64,000 nucleotides of DNA, from NCBI GenBank assembly GCA_035525495.1, contig DATLED010000058.1, positions 135,100-199,099 of the forward strand. Reading direction: 5' to 3'. This stretch comes from DATLED01 sp035525495. GTDB lineage: Bacteria; Actinomycetota; Acidimicrobiia; Acidimicrobiales; CADCTF01. Below, in pieces: positions 62,621-64,000 of this stretch. The notes under the pieces were generated by a model that was given only the letters and a program-made list of their open reading frames with translations, did no database searches and was not told the DNA's origin. A program made the position numbers and the translations under genes. Numbering within the stretch: position 1 is the first letter of the stretch; the number at the start of each line of letters is the position of its first letter.

Positions 62621-63867
62621 GCCGTCGCACCATGGCCGCCACGCTCGTCCTCGCCCTGTGCGCCGGCGGCGCGCTCGGGCGGTTCGTCTTCCTCGGAAAC
62701 GAGCCGCCGCCCGCGGTCGCTCTTGCCGATCCTTCGTCGCCTTCGGCGATGACCCAACTCGGTCTGAAGTACCTCGGAGAGGCTCGCCGCACCGCCGATC
62801 CCACGTATTACGCCAAGTCCTCCGCGTTGATCGCCCGGAGCCTGGCCGAGGCGCCCGACGACGTCACGACGATCGTTGCGAGCGGCCTGCTGGCGCTCTC
62901 CCGGCACGACTTCGGCGGCGCGCTCGCGATCGCCGACGAGGCGCGACGAGTGGCCCCTCTTGCCGTCGACCCGCTCGCCGTCCGCATCGACGCCCTGGTC
63001 GAGCTCGGGCGCTATGACGAGGCGGCCAGTGCCGTCGACGACATGGTGAGCCGCAAGCCGAACGTCGCCAGCCTCTCCCGCGCCTCGTACGTCGCCGAGC
63101 TTCGTGGCGACCGCGACGGCGCCCTCGATCTCATGCAGTCGGCGGTCGCCGCGGCCCGTCCGGGATCGGCCGATCTCGCCTACGTGCTCGCCCTCCTCGG
63201 AGACCTCGAGCTCGGCCGTGGCCGGCTCGATGCCGCCGCTTCGGCCTATGCACGCTCGGTGGCCGCGCAGCGACACCAGCCACAGGCCGAGCTCGGCCTC
63301 GCCCGGGTGCTCGTCGCTCGCGGTGACCTCGCCGCCGCGTCGTCGGCGCTGTCGTCATTGACGGCTCGGATCCCGCTCCCCGACGCCGTCGCCCTTCATG
63401 GCGACGTGCTGTCCGCGCTGGGCGACGACGCCGGTGCACTCGAGCAGTACGACCTCGTTCGGGCCATCGAGTCGCTGAGCGCCACCGCCGGCGGCGTGGC
63501 GGTCGACCTCGAGCTCGCTCGCTTCGAAGCGACGCAGATCGGTCGTGTCGGCGGCGATGCCGATCGTGCCATCCCGCTCGCCCGCGCGGCGCGCGAGTCG
63601 CGCCCGACGATCTTCGCCGACGACATCCTCGCCTGGACGCTCCGGAAGGCCGGACGTTCGTCCGAGGCGCTGCCTCTCGCGAGGGCGGCGGTGCGGACCG
63701 ACACGGGCGACGCCGCGTTGTGGTGGCACCTGGCGGCCATCGAATCGGATCTCGGCCGGTTCGCCGACGCCCGGACCCACCTGGCACACGCCTCAGCCCT
63801 CGGCGGACCACTTCCGCTGCTCGAGCGGGTCGAGGCGTCGGCGTTGGCGACGACCTTGGCCTCTTAG
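62605..63867 (+). CDS. Secreted or membrane-anchored TPR-repeat protein
   Basis: Read from GTG 62605 the product is 420 residues; TTG 62557 (overlapping the DUF4331 stop) and ATG 62632 are alternatives. GTG is preferred because it keeps the RRR basic region before the hydrophobic segment MAATLVLALCAGGALG. From about residue 80 there are roughly eight tetratricopeptide repeats, for example DFGGALAIADEARRVAPLA and DDAGALEQYDLVRAIE. It is likely a scaffold on the outer face of the membrane working with the DUF4331 protein. Confidence 0.75.
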   Translation: MTGSPRRRTMAATLVLALCAGGALGRFVFLGNEPPPAVALADPSSPSAMTQLGLKYLGEARRTADPTYYAKSSALIARSLAEAPDDVTTIVASGLLALSRHDFGGALAIADEARRVAPLAVDPLAVRIDALVELGRYDEAASAVDDMVSRKPNVASLSRASYVAELRGDRDGALDLMQSAVAAARPGSADLAYVLALLGDLELGRGRLDAAASAYARSVAAQRHQPQAELGLARVLVARGDLAAASSALSSLTARIPLPDAVALHGDVLSALGDDAGALEQYDLVRAIESLSATAGGVAVDLELARFEATQIGRVGGDADRAIPLARAARESRPTIFADDILAWTLRKAGRSSEALPLARAAVRTDTGDAALWWHLAAIESDLGRFADARTHLAHASALGGPLPLLERVEASALATTLAS

Positions 63868-63875
63868 CCTCGATC

Positions 63876-63892
63876 CACCGTTTTTGACGGTG
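63876..63892 (+). terminator. Short hairpin after the TPR gene
   Basis: CACCGT and ACGGTG form a 6-bp stem around TTTTG, 9 bp after the stop codon at 63867. It is a weak but well-placed terminator. Confidence 0.5.
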
Positions 63893-63912
63893 TCTGACTG
63901 ACGCGCATCCGC

Positions 63913-63986
63913 GAAAAGTGCCCTGGTTGCAGGGAGGATGGCGGTTCCTACGCCAACCAAACTCCGCACAAGAAGGGCACCTTTTC
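63913..63986. other. Imperfect inverted repeat at the window edge
   Basis: GAAAAGTGCCCT (63913-63924) is mirrored by AGGGCACCTTTTC (63974-63986) with one extra base. An ATG follows at 63988. This may be the terminal repeat or leader of an insertion sequence whose transposase begins at the edge, but too little is visible to decide. Confidence 0.3.
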
Positions 63987-64000
63987 GATGCGATCTTCGC

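Overview
The window is high-G+C DNA with many GTG and TTG starts, 4-bp start/stop overlaps, two F420/luciferase-family oxidoreductases, an LCP ligase and a mycothiol-type DinB protein. This points to an actinobacterium. The mix of acyl-CoA, epoxide-hydrolase, DUF5679 and DUF4331 genes would suit the Acidimicrobiia (Ilumatobacter-like), but that placement is an inference.

Left chromosomal part (1-22.9 kb): the tail of an rRNA methyltransferase, a receiver protein with a dead GGDEF domain, small zinc-ribbon and hydrolase genes, a minus-strand operon (sugar deacetylase, cysteine-synthase-like enzyme, lipoprotein, LCP ligase), and a plus-strand operon (DegT aminotransferase, Gfo/Idh oxidoreductase, acyl thioesterase). 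Then come a DksA/HIT/esterase block and a long lipid or xenobiotic catabolism run (MFS, crotonase, epoxide hydrolase, acyl-CoA ligase, F420 enzyme, ferredoxin reductase, PhyH dioxygenase). The part ends with a Wzy_C-type ligase translationally coupled to a secreted Ser/Thr/Gly/Pro octapeptide-repeat protein, which is a candidate dedicated O-glycosylation pair.

Accessory part (22.95-50.7 kb): an integrative element lies between perfect 37-bp direct repeats (24605-24641 and 50651-50687). The right copy is the 3' half of an intact tRNA-Arg(CCT), and a tyrosine recombinase sits just inside it. Short GATGGGCAAC-type repeats inside both ends look like integrase arm sites. A third, one-mismatch copy of the repeat at 22955 brackets a wrecked fic gene and suggests an older insertion. 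Cargo includes an AbiEi/AbiEii-type toxin-antitoxin pair, a metallophosphoesterase, a 5'-truncated conjugative relaxase-helicase, a two-subunit ABC exporter, and many single genes of small-molecule-modifying families (phosphotransferases, Nudix, GNAT, VOC, methyltransferases, serine hydrolase). Many are broken: three single-base frameshifted resistance-like genes, and two sites where divergent genes have both lost their 5' ends. The element looks old and probably no longer conjugative.

Right chromosomal part (50.7-64 kb): a TetR regulator with a palindromic operator facing an amidohydrolase; then a truncated anti-sigma-type kinase fragment, a GAF-SpoIIE phosphatase, a heterodimeric ABC exporter with one consensus and one degenerate ATP site, and a second PAS-GAF-SpoIIE phosphatase. 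A membrane-anchored protein, a secreted DUF4331 protein and a TPR protein follow. The window ends in an inverted repeat just before what may be another gene or insertion sequence.
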